Origin: Planctomycetes bacterium RBG_16_41_13
GTDB lineage: Bacteria > Planctomycetota > Brocadiia > Brocadiales > Brocadiaceae
NCBI GenBank assembly: GCA_001828295.1
Contig: MHYI01000075.1
Coordinates: forward strand, 1-6,595
Direction: 5' to 3'
DNA: 6,595 nucleotides
Under the pieces are notes generated by a model. It ran no database searches and was not told the origin of the DNA. It saw only the letters and a program-made list of their open reading frames with translations. Below, in pieces: positions 1-6,017 of the stretch; the stretch's first letter is position 1, and each line of letters starts with the position of its first letter. Made by a program: the position numbers and the translations under genes.

Positions 1-1095
1 TTCCAATGGCGAAGCCCCGAACATGATATTTATTTTTGCGGATATGCCATATTTTTTTACCAGCCCTATCGCCTCTTCATTCTTTCTAACATCAATATCC
101 TTTTTCACATAATCCAGTATTTCCTGGTTAAAGGATTCCACACCAAGATCAATAAACTTACAGTGTGCAGCGGCCATTGCCCTGACGATGGGATCCGTCA
201 GATGATCTGACCTTGCGGAACACCCCCATACAATGTCTAAATCTCTAATACCCTCGCAAATTTTAATAGTACGTTCCTCCCCCCAGACAAACTGGTCGTC
301 CTGAATATTAACCGCTTTATATCCCTGGGATTTCAGCAGTTTAAACTCTTCAATAATATTTTCAGGGGATCTTTTCCGTACCGGGGGTTTTTTGTTGTAA
401 TGGTGTTTGTATTCAAGTTCCCGTGAAAAACTCAGAGAAGAGGGAACGCAGTAAATACAACGATAGGAACAGCCCCTTGAAGTACAAACCGCCGTAAAAG
501 GGCGCTCTCCAAGTTTCGGATTATAATACACATCCCGCTCTTCAAGAAGGTGCCTCGACGGAAATGGCAATACATCGAGATCTTCTATCGGTTCCCTACT
601 GGCATTATGAACAATTTCACCGTTATCTTTAAAAGAAATACTTTTTATGCCTTTAATGCCTGACCTTGTATCAAGGGCATTTATCAACTCAAGCATCGCA
701 TATTCAGGCTCGCCCCTGACGACATACGTGTGTTCATCGCATACAAACTCCGCAGGTCTGTCAGATGGAGCAGGGCCGAAAAAGAGAATAGGCACATTGC
801 CCCGTATCTCACGGATGTCCTGCAGCGCCTGCATATCGGTATTTTGGGAGAGATTGACTGAGTAGAAGCTGTAAATATCACTCAAATCTTCCCTGAGGAA
901 CGTCCGAAATTGTTTTTTGTCCCATTTTTTAATGGTAGTTTCAATATATCTTACTTCATACCCTTCTTTTTCCAGAACAGCAGCAGCGCTGAGGAGAAAG
1001 ATATTCGGGACATAATAGAGCAGGTAGGCGCACCCGGCAACCCGCTCAGGAATATTTCCATCGATAGGTGGTGGTACGAGAAAAGTTATTTTCAT
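1..1095 (-). CDS. Radical SAM protein with N-terminal cobalamin-binding-type domain (3' end missing)
   Basis: The first 365 codons are present; the gene runs off the left edge. I read it by translating the complementary strand, which is open throughout. It begins MKITFLVPPP, typical of the B12-binding domain that precedes many radical SAM cores; residues about 1-150 form an alternating alpha/beta region ending in VRGEPEYAMLELI, a common junction motif. No DxHxxG cobalamin-ligand motif is visible, as in many family members. The radical SAM cluster motif is CSYRCIYC (Cys209, Cys213, Cys216), followed by NIQDDQFVWG (about 298-307) and DLGVESFNQEIL, typical of the TIM-barrel core. By family it would bind a [4Fe-4S] cluster and cleave S-adenosylmethionine; such enzymes often methylate or rearrange lipids, cofactors or peptides. 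The substrate cannot be inferred. The ATG at 1095 is the only plausible start before an in-frame stop upstream; its ribosome binding site is weak. It lies 25 nt after the nucleotidyltransferase gene and is probably the distal gene of the purF unit. Confidence 0.9.
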   Translation of the reverse strand, partial: MKITFLVPPPIDGNIPERVAGCAYLLYYVPNIFLLSAAAVLEKEGYEVRYIETTIKKWDKKQFRTFLREDLSDIYSFYSVNLSQNTDMQALQDIREIRGNVPILFFGPAPSDRPAEFVCDEHTYVVRGEPEYAMLELINALDTRSGIKGIKSISFKDNGEIVHNASREPIEDLDVLPFPSRHLLEERDVYYNPKLGERPFTAVCTSRGCSYRCIYCVPSSLSFSRELEYKHHYNKKPPVRKRSPENIIEEFKLLKSQGYKAVNIQDDQFVWGEERTIKICEGIRDLDIVWGCSARSDHLTDPIVRAMAAAHCKFIDLGVESFNQEILDYVKKDIDVRKNEEAIGLVKKYGISAKINIMFGASPLE

Positions 1096-1120
1096 ATTTT
1101 TGTTATCTTTAGAAACTTTA

Positions 1121-1588
1121 TTATAATGGTTTATTTTTCTTTTTGACGCTCTTTAATCTTTTAACATCTATCAAATCTTGATCTCTTCCTGTTGCTATTT
1201 TGTTTTTTATTAATTGTTTTTCCCCAATAAAATATACCGGTATATTAGAACTCCCAAAAATACCCCTCGTTTTATTTTTCCAGATTTCTGCCCATTTTAC
1301 TCCGGTAATAGACGTTAATATATCAATTCTATTGGGTTCATAACCAAGCTGAATTACGAATCCAGGTTTACAAAAATCATCCGTTTTCAAATCTAAAGAG
1401 CCAAACCCAAACTCTTTCAATACGGTAACTATCTTTCCGGCATTTTCCTTTGAAATTTCTATTAAAACATCCAAATCTCCCGTTGCCCTTGGTCTCGAAT
1501 ATGCGACTACTGCATGGGCGCCAACTATCACATACTTAACTTTGTGACAGCTTAACAATTTTAAGAACTCTCTGTAATCGTTGCTCAT
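1121..1588 (-). CDS. Nucleotidyltransferase-fold protein, toxin-antitoxin-like
   Basis: A 155-residue protein of the minimal nucleotidyltransferase (pol-beta) fold, close to the DUF6036/AbiEii-like group. Visible motifs: YVIVGAHAVVAY (19-30) with the fold's glycine at 23, then GDLDVLI with metal-binding Asp38 and Asp40, and a third carboxylate Asp89 in RIDIL. The C-terminal K..K...GRDQDLIDVKRL (126-145) is the charged helix usual in this family. By family it may transfer a nucleotide to RNA, tRNA or a protein; the target is unknown. I place the start at ATG 1588, not at the in-frame ATG at 1642, because GAGGG lies 10 nt before 1588, the fold begins right after it, and the longer form would overlap the upstream gene by 107 nt. 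Even so it overlaps the small partner gene by 53 nt, so the two are probably translationally coupled. The DNA is AT-rich: 33 G/C in 120 bases at 1141-1260. It could equally be a housekeeping or orphan transferase. Confidence 0.8.
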   Translation of the reverse strand: MSNDYREFLKLLSCHKVKYVIVGAHAVVAYSRPRATGDLDVLIEISKENAGKIVTVLKEFGFGSLDLKTDDFCKPGFVIQLGYEPNRIDILTSITGVKWAEIWKNKTRGIFGSSNIPVYFIGEKQLIKNKIATGRDQDLIDVKRLKSVKKKNKPL

Positions 1589-1736
1589 GCAAGTTCGACC
1601 CTCGCAACTCATAAAAGTTTTTAATGATTTGCTCCATAGCATCCATCTTCTGCTTTATGGATTTGGACGCCCAATATTTTAGAGAATCTTCTTCCTGTTT
1701 TTTGTCGTCTGTTATTCTGTATACTTTATAATTCAT
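1536..1736 (-). CDS. Small conserved partner protein of the nucleotidyltransferase (antitoxin-like)
   Basis: A 66-residue, highly charged and probably helical protein. It begins MNYKVYRITDD and has SLKYWASKSIKQKMDAMEQI in the middle; its C-terminus RLQRVLKIVK is the ending usually seen in small proteins encoded directly before pol-beta-fold nucleotidyltransferases. No enzyme motif, signal peptide or membrane segment is visible. The ATG at 1736 is 2 nt after the stop codon of the dual-HD gene, with only a weak AAAG upstream, so it probably depends on coupled translation. Its 3' end overlaps the nucleotidyltransferase start by 53 nt in another frame. By analogy it may be the antitoxin or a substrate-recruiting subunit of the pair; this is inference from gene order. 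I judge it real rather than a shadow because of this family-like sequence and exact tiling between its neighbours. Confidence 0.7.
   Translation of the reverse strand: MNYKVYRITDDKKQEEDSLKYWASKSIKQKMDAMEQIIKNFYELRGSNLHEQRLQRVLKIVKLSQS
1599..1603 (-). promoter_or_regulatory. Ribosome binding site of the nucleotidyltransferase gene
   Basis: GAGGG on the minus strand, 10 nt before ATG 1588. It lies inside the coding sequence of the upstream small gene and decides the start in favour of 1588 over 1642. Confidence 0.6.
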
Positions 1737-1738
1737 CT

Positions 1739-3007
1739 TTAAGCGTTATTTCTATCGCCATTCAGATATTTTTCAAATTCCACGTATTCCAGGAACGCCT
1801 CCTCCCTGGCATCTTTACACATTGAGCATATCATGTCGTAATGTTTTTCCAGGGTGACAACAACGAGTGGATCAAGCGCTGAACCAACCATTTTCCGAAG
1901 AACCTTCAATACCTCATCCTTTGACATTCCCTTTCTATAAGGGCGGTCTTCGGTAATAGCCGTAAACACATCCGCGACAGCCAATATCTTGGCGCCAAGG
2001 GGCAAATTTTCGTCTTTTCTGTGAAACGGGTATCCATTGCCATCAAGTCGCTCATGATGAAAAGATGCCCACTCATTGATACTATGAAGATCGGGAATAG
2101 TTCCAAGAACCCGATAGGTATTATATGTATGTTTTTTTATTACTCTAAACTCATCTTCGGATAAGCTTGCGGGCTTTTCCAGCAATTCAGCCGGTACCGA
2201 CAACTTGCCCAAATCATGAAGATATCCGGCAATCCGCATCATCTGTTGCTCTTGCTCTGAAAATCCCAGTAAGCGGCATAAGTTTACAGCGGCTGCCGCT
2301 ACTCCGTTTGTGTGTGTTGCCGTAAACCGGCTCCTGAAGTCTATAATATGACAGATTAATTTGGATAAACAGACTATATCTTCCATATTTAATTCTATAG
2401 GCGCTAATCTTGCCCTTTTTGCGAGAGCTGAATCTATAGAAAACAATGTGACGTCAAACCAGAAAGATTCATACGAGGATAAATGCAGAAAAGTTTTCAC
2501 TAATTCAGGCATAAATGTTTTCCCTGACAATTTCCGTATTTCTTCACATATTCCCACAACTTGCCCAAGAATTTCTTTTTTCTTATTAATGCGCACCACA
2601 ACAGCATCTGCCAGTTTTAAAATATAACTGCCAAGAGGTATATCTTCGTCTCTTGTCTCTCTGTTATTCCATGGCATATCGTGATACCTGATCAGTGCGG
2701 CTATTTTGGAAAAGGGTTCAAAACTTTTAATCAGATGATATCCTATTTCAGCATGATTGGCAGTTTCTTCTATCTCAGGGTGAAGGAGGTCAAGCCTTGA
2801 TTTTAGAGAAATACAACCAACGTCATGCAGTAAACCCGCCAGAAGTATCTTGATTTGTTCATCACGGGGTAATTCCATTTCTTCGGCAATACTGCTGGCA
2901 ACGTAAGCTACCTGCTTGTGATGGTTGACCAGAAGAGGATTTACAAGATCGAGCGCATTCGAAACGCCGGCTACCAATTTAAATAATGAAACATTAATTT
3001 CTGCCAA
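1739..3007 (-). CDS. Dual-domain HD / HD-GYP cyclic-dinucleotide phosphodiesterase
   Basis: A 422-residue soluble protein with two HD phosphohydrolase domains and no receiver, PAS or membrane segment. The N-terminal HD domain (about 20-140) has NHHKQ (His29/30), LLHDVG (His61-Asp62), NHAEIG (His85), RYHD (His109) and Asp134, a full set of likely metal ligands. A helical linker (about 145-215) follows. The C-terminal domain (about 225-395) is a classical HD-GYP: THTNG (His232), YLHDLGK (264-268), KKHT (His293), FHHERLDGNGYP (316-327) and ADVFTAITEDRPYRK (345-359). By family, HD-GYP proteins hydrolyse cyclic di-GMP, and some act on 3'3'-cGAMP; the target here is not determined. The start is TTG at 3007, chosen because GAGGG lies 8 nt before it and no ATG occurs before the first HD motif. 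It begins 11 nt after the radical SAM/SPASM stop and ends 2 nt before the small gene. With no sensory domain, control may come from operon partners or from the N-terminal HD domain. Confidence 0.9.
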   Translation of the reverse strand: MAEINVSLFKLVAGVSNALDLVNPLLVNHHKQVAYVASSIAEEMELPRDEQIKILLAGLLHDVGCISLKSRLDLLHPEIEETANHAEIGYHLIKSFEPFSKIAALIRYHDMPWNNRETRDEDIPLGSYILKLADAVVVRINKKKEILGQVVGICEEIRKLSGKTFMPELVKTFLHLSSYESFWFDVTLFSIDSALAKRARLAPIELNMEDIVCLSKLICHIIDFRSRFTATHTNGVAAAAVNLCRLLGFSEQEQQMMRIAGYLHDLGKLSVPAELLEKPASLSEDEFRVIKKHTYNTYRVLGTIPDLHSINEWASFHHERLDGNGYPFHRKDENLPLGAKILAVADVFTAITEDRPYRKGMSKDEVLKVLRKMVGSALDPLVVVTLEKHYDMICSMCKDAREEAFLEYVEFEKYLNGDRNNA

Positions 3008-3015
3008 ACTTTTAA

Positions 3016-3020
3016 CCCTC
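3016..3020 (-). promoter_or_regulatory. Ribosome binding site supporting a TTG start
   Basis: GAGGG on the minus strand, 8 nt before TTG 3007. It overlaps the TGA stop codon (3019-3021) of the upstream radical SAM gene, an arrangement that favours translational coupling of the two genes. Confidence 0.65.
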
Positions 3021-4011
3021 AGCCAAGCTGTTTCAGACGCAATGCGTCACAATTGCCGCAAATATCGTTCTGGTTTTTGCGAAAATACTGCATATTTTCA
3101 CTATTCCAGATTTCGACAATGTCTTCTTTTAAAATATTGCCTACTTCATGCCTGGGAAGGTCGCAGCATGGAGTAACCCTGCCGTCAATATTAATATACA
3201 AGTAATCATATGGCTTAGGGCAATATTTATCAAACCGGTACATTGCCGGACGCATTTTTTTATAGAGGAAACGGAACAAAATATTGTCAAATGCGGTATA
3301 ATTGTTGTCCACCTGTAAACCATATTCCCTGGCTATTTGCTCCGATTTCTCATAAATTTCCAGTTCTTCTTTTAAGCCAGGCCTTTTAAAACCGCTTTTA
3401 TCCATAGGCATATTTAACCGTATTAAATAAACGCGGTCTGCGCCAATTTCTCCCGCTAAACGAACGGCATCCAAACACTGTTTCACATCGTGCATGGTGA
3501 TTTGTATGGTAATAACAGGGGTGGATTTTTCCCCTCGCAGCTTAATAAGCGACTGTACATTTTTTTGCACTACTTTGCTGGAAGGGTGTCCCTCTTTTGC
3601 ACCAGATTCATCATCGATACTATCCAGCGAAATGGTAAGTTTATCTAACCGTATTTCTATGAATTTTTCTGTATATTGCGCCAGCAATAAACCATTCGTC
3701 GTTAATCCGACTTTATGTCCTTTGTTTTTTGTATAGACAATCATTTCCGTTAATTGCGGATGCAGCAAAGGTTCTCCCCAGCCGGTGAGCGTAACGTTAT
3801 AACGGGAATCAATCCTGTCAATGATATGTTTAAACAGGTCAAAAGGAATGTCTTTTTCCGGCAGGTTGAATGTCTCCCTCGGACACATGCCGCAGCTATA
3901 ATTACAGCGGTTGGTAATTTCTATCTGAATACGTTCCGGCCGTTCCGGAAAGATATAAAATGTTCTGCCAAATATACCTTTTATCAGGTAGAAGGGATTT
4001 ATGAAATACAT
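3019..4011 (-). CDS. Radical SAM protein with short SPASM domain
   Basis: A complete 330-residue protein. The radical SAM motif CNYSCGMC gives Cys36, Cys40 and Cys43; TGWGEPLLHP (76-85) is the glycine-rich SAM-binding strand, and LTISLDSID and the I-Q-I-T strands fit the TIM barrel. The C-terminus has the first part of a SPASM domain: Cys264, then 12 residues, Gly277 and Cys282 (CX12GX4C), a neighbouring Cys283, VGNILKEDIVEIWNS, and a final Cys318-X2-Cys321 nine residues from the end. The last CX5CX3C part of full SPASM domains is absent, so one auxiliary iron-sulfur cluster is likely, as in many short SPASM proteins. The first 20 residues are aromatic and hydrophobic (FINPFYLIKGIF) and might touch a membrane. 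Substrate unknown; relatives modify peptides, sugars or lipids. ATG 4011 lies 24 nt after the purF stop, with a weak ribosome binding site; the dual-HD gene follows after 11 nt. Confidence 0.9.
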   Translation of the reverse strand: MYFINPFYLIKGIFGRTFYIFPERPERIQIEITNRCNYSCGMCPRETFNLPEKDIPFDLFKHIIDRIDSRYNVTLTGWGEPLLHPQLTEMIVYTKNKGHKVGLTTNGLLLAQYTEKFIEIRLDKLTISLDSIDDESGAKEGHPSSKVVQKNVQSLIKLRGEKSTPVITIQITMHDVKQCLDAVRLAGEIGADRVYLIRLNMPMDKSGFKRPGLKEELEIYEKSEQIAREYGLQVDNNYTAFDNILFRFLYKKMRPAMYRFDKYCPKPYDYLYINIDGRVTPCCDLPRHEVGNILKEDIVEIWNSENMQYFRKNQNDICGNCDALRLKQLG

Positions 4012-4035
4012 TTGCCTATAATCCAGGGGGGGAAT

Positions 4036-5466
4036 TTATTTAATTACACATCGGCTCAGTCTTTCCGCTTCATCAACGGAAAAACTATCCGTTACATTAT
4101 CCATTTCTTCATTAACGTTTGTTGGATAATCACTGGTGAAACAAGCGTTGCAGAAATTCTGCCTCGGCTGCGTGGTACAGCTCATCATTCCTTCCACGCT
4201 AAGATAACTCAGGCTCTCTACATTCAAAAATTTTCTTGTCTCTTCAACCGTTTTATTGGCTGCAATAAGTTCGCCTTTTTGCTGAAAATCAATGCCATAA
4301 TAACAAGGATGCCTGTGGGGAGGACAACTAATCCTCGCGTGTATTTCCTTCGCACCTGCTTTTCTTAATAAACCAAACCTGGATTTCGAGGTAGTCCCCC
4401 GCACAATCGAATCATCTATTACAATAACACGTTTCCCTGCCACTGTCTCTTTCAGCGGATTTAATTTCAGCTCGACAAAACGATGTCTCATATCTTGCTG
4501 AGGCAGGATGAAAGTCCTTCCAACATAATGGTTTCTGATAAAACCTCTGTCAAAAGGTATTGATGTGGCGTGCGAATATCCAATTGCCGCGGAATTTCCC
4601 CCTTCAGGCACAGAAATTACCACGTCAGCATCGACAGGCGACTCTTCCGCAAGCTTCGCGCCTAATCTCTTACGGAACAAATGTACGCTTTCCCCGTACA
4701 CGCTGCTATCGGGCCGGGAAAAATACACCAACTCAAATATACAGGCGGCATATCTTTTTTGATTACTATAAAATTCACTGCGAAGGCCGTCTTTACTTAT
4801 AGAGACTATTTCCCCCGGCTGCACATCCCGAACGTATTCTGCGCCAATCTGGTCAAGGGCGCATGTTTCGGAAGCAAAGGCATATCCTCCGTTATTCAGT
4901 TTCCCCAAAGAAAGCGGCCTGAAGCCATACGGATCACGTACTCCAATCATCTCATTTGGGGTTAAAATCAACAATGAAAATGCCCCTTTCAGTTGATTTA
5001 ATACGCCTGGCAGCCCGCTTTGCCTTGAAACTGAAGGCTTCGCCATCAGGTGTACAATTACTTCAGTATCAGAAGTCGTATGGAATATCGACCCATTTCC
5101 TTCAAACTCATCCCGTAGTTTTTTTGCATTGGTCAATTGTCCATTATGGGCAATTGCCACTTTACCCCGATAATAATCCACCAGCATCGGCTGTGCATTT
5201 TCAATATTGCTCGAACCAAAAGTAGAATATCGCACATGCCCGATCGCAACAGGGTTTTTTAAGGATTTAAGCATACGGGCATCCAGGGCGTCACTGATCA
5301 ACCCCATTCCTTTACGGCAAATGATATCTTTGCCGTCCGTTGAAGCAATCCCGGCGCTTTCCTCCCCGCGGTGCTGTAAAGAATACAACCCATAATACAC
5401 CTTCTCCACAGCATCCTCACAACCGTAAACACCAAACAAACCACAATGTTCTTTTATGTAACCCAT
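4036..5466 (-). CDS. purF: Amidophosphoribosyltransferase (glutamine PRPP amidotransferase)
   Basis: Catalyses the first committed step of purine synthesis: PRPP plus glutamine to 5-phosphoribosylamine, in the cytoplasm. Its 476 residues are full family length. The N-terminal glutaminase domain starts MGYIKEHCGLFG: removal of a 7-residue propeptide would expose catalytic Cys8. Also visible are QHRGEESAG (31-39), HVRYSTFG (77-84), AHNGQL (106-111) and TSDTE (131-135). The C-terminal transferase domain carries EGGNSAAIGY (288-297) and the PRPP loop VIVIDDSIVRGTTS (347-360). Cys242, Cys388, Cys439 and Cys442 match the four ligands of the [4Fe-4S] cluster of the oxygen-sensitive Bacillus-type enzyme. 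The ATG at 5466 directly precedes the family start; the ribosome binding site is weak. It is probably the first gene of the leftward unit, read from a promoter near 5490-5530 beside or within the heptamer repeats; a TATAAA lies at 5499-5504 on the minus strand, with no good -35 box. Confidence 0.97.
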   Translation of the reverse strand: MGYIKEHCGLFGVYGCEDAVEKVYYGLYSLQHRGEESAGIASTDGKDIICRKGMGLISDALDARMLKSLKNPVAIGHVRYSTFGSSNIENAQPMLVDYYRGKVAIAHNGQLTNAKKLRDEFEGNGSIFHTTSDTEVIVHLMAKPSVSRQSGLPGVLNQLKGAFSLLILTPNEMIGVRDPYGFRPLSLGKLNNGGYAFASETCALDQIGAEYVRDVQPGEIVSISKDGLRSEFYSNQKRYAACIFELVYFSRPDSSVYGESVHLFRKRLGAKLAEESPVDADVVISVPEGGNSAAIGYSHATSIPFDRGFIRNHYVGRTFILPQQDMRHRFVELKLNPLKETVAGKRVIVIDDSIVRGTTSKSRFGLLRKAGAKEIHARISCPPHRHPCYYGIDFQQKGELIAANKTVEETRKFLNVESLSYLSVEGMMSCTTQPRQNFCNACFTSDYPTNVNEEMDNVTDSFSVDEAERLSRCVIK

Positions 5467-5515
5467 TTATCTATAAGCCCGTTAAAGTTGTTAAGTATTT
5501 TATAAAAATCCTTTT

Positions 5516-5571
5516 ACGAAGTACGAAGTACGAAGTACGAAGTACGAAGTACAAAGTACGATTTACGATTT
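5516..5571. repeat. Heptamer tandem repeat, eight units
   Basis: Eight contiguous 7-bp units: five exact ACGAAGT, one ACAAAGT, then two ACGATTT. Related ACGATTT/ACGAATC units recur at 5646-5660 and 5697-5703. The array starts 50 bases before the purF start codon, where the -35 region of a purF promoter could lie. Unit-number variation by slippage is plausible. Confidence 0.95.
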
Positions 5572-5576
5572 ACTTA

Positions 5577-5628
5577 ATCTGTGTCATCGTTCGACTGAGC
5601 TCACGACGAAGTCTGTGAAATCTGTGGT
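5577..5628. repeat. 9-bp-period ATCTGTG array interrupted by a 25-nt palindromic element
   Basis: ATCTGTGTC (5577-5585) is followed by ATC (5586-5588), then an unrelated block (5589-5613), then TGTGAA (5614-5619) and ATCTGTGGT (5620-5628). Removing the block restores three in-phase 9-bp units. The block holds TTCG (5590-5593), the perfect palindrome TGAGCTCA (5596-5603) and CGAA (5607-5610), an imperfect inverted repeat. Confidence 0.7.
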
Positions 5629-5650
5629 TTCCTTTTTATTAATTTACGAT

Positions 5651-5703
5651 TTACGAATCCTCCCTCCCTCTGGGGGGGTTGTGGGGGGTCGTCTTACGAT
5701 TCC
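5651..5703. repeat. C/G-rich block flanked by direct repeats
   Basis: TTACGAATCC (5651-5660) and TTACGATTCC (5694-5703) are 10-bp direct repeats differing at one base. Between them lies a block of 33 bases: a C-rich stretch (TCCCTCCCTC), then runs of seven and six G separated by TTGT, then TCGTC. It looks like another short interspersed repeat lodged in the ACGAATC/ACGATTT repeat background. Confidence 0.6.
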
Positions 5704-5704
5704 T

Positions 5705-5733
5705 TTGAAATTCCATACACGAACCAGTATTAT
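5705..5733 (+). promoter_or_regulatory. Candidate sigma70-type promoter for thiE
   Basis: TTGAAA (5705-5710) and TATTAT (5728-5733) are separated by exactly 17 bases, matching five of six consensus bases at each box. Transcription would begin near 5740, giving a leader of about 280 nt before thiE. It lies immediately right of the repeat mosaic. Seen by eye only; AT-rich DNA yields such matches by chance. Confidence 0.45.
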
Positions 5734-5797
5734 ATAAAATATTGCTTAAAATGAGGAAAAAGAGAAAAACGCTGTTCTTTAAGGCTGACATTTTTCC

Positions 5798-5852
5798 GTG
5801 CAGGGCAGGAATTGTGGCATTGGAATGTTATCCTCTGCACAATTGTTTTTTT
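5798..5852 (+). terminator. Leader hairpins with intrinsic-terminator form upstream of thiE
   Basis: Two stems compete. Stem A pairs GTGCAG (5798-5803) with CTGCAC (5835-5840), extended by AGGA/TCCT (5807-5810 with 5831-5834) after a 3-nt bulge. Stem B pairs AATTGTG plus CA (5810-5816, 5818-5819) with TGCACAATT (5836-5844), one G bulged, loop of 16, and is followed by G and seven T (5846-5852), the form of a rho-independent terminator. They share 5810 and 5836-5840, so only one can form at a time. In the thiE leader this could be an attenuator or the end of a small RNA. Confidence 0.4.
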
Positions 5853-6005
5853 AAACAATAATCAGTTTTGTTTCATTAATATGCGTCAATTTGTTTTGAA
5901 GATTGTTCACTAAGAGAGGTAAATAATTGAATTTTTCGGCAGGTTTGGTAACGAAAAGAAATTATATCAAACATACGTTTAGTGTCAATATTATAATTAT
6001 GTCTC

Positions 6006-6010
6006 AGGAG
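6006..6010 (+). promoter_or_regulatory. Ribosome binding site of thiE
   Basis: AGGAG, 7 nt before ATG 6018; it fixes the thiE start. Confidence 0.75.
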
Positions 6011-6017
6011 CGGGTAC

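Larger units (their letters stand above)
5467..6017. other. Divergent purF-thiE intergenic region without a convincing gene
   Basis: This 551-base region separates two divergent genes. The purF-proximal half (to about 5703) is filled by short repeats. The thiE-proximal half holds a promoter and a long leader with hairpins. The only open frame of note in the leader is a 36-codon one at 5751-5861 with no ribosome binding site. No tRNA, rRNA or TPP riboswitch was recognised. Confidence 0.8.

Noticed and set aside
1120..1125. Perfect TATAAT on the minus strand before the B12-type radical SAM gene
   Set aside because: No acceptable -35 box at 16-18 bases and the DNA is very AT-rich; an internal promoter is possible but not supported.
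1589..1642. 18-codon N-terminal extension of the nucleotidyltransferase
   Set aside because: It would overlap the upstream small gene much further, has no better ribosome binding site, and adds residues unlike the family; ATG 1588 with GAGGG is preferred.
3754..4368. 204-codon plus-strand open frame
   Set aside because: It spans the antisense of purF and the radical SAM/SPASM gene, both unmistakable on the other strand; no family resemblance.
5516..5571. CRISPR array
   Set aside because: The units are contiguous 7-mers with no spacers of CRISPR length.
5671..5687. G-quadruplex
   Set aside because: Only two G runs (seven and six) separated by TTGT; a stable three-tetrad form does not fit easily, so this is mentioned only as possible structure.
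5992..5997. TATAAT just before thiE as its promoter
   Set aside because: No -35 match at the right distance, and transcription would start at or inside the ribosome binding site; 5705-5733 is the better candidate.
5740..6017. TPP riboswitch before thiE
   Set aside because: The conserved CTGAGA, ACCTGATCTGG-like and related core segments are not found in the leader.
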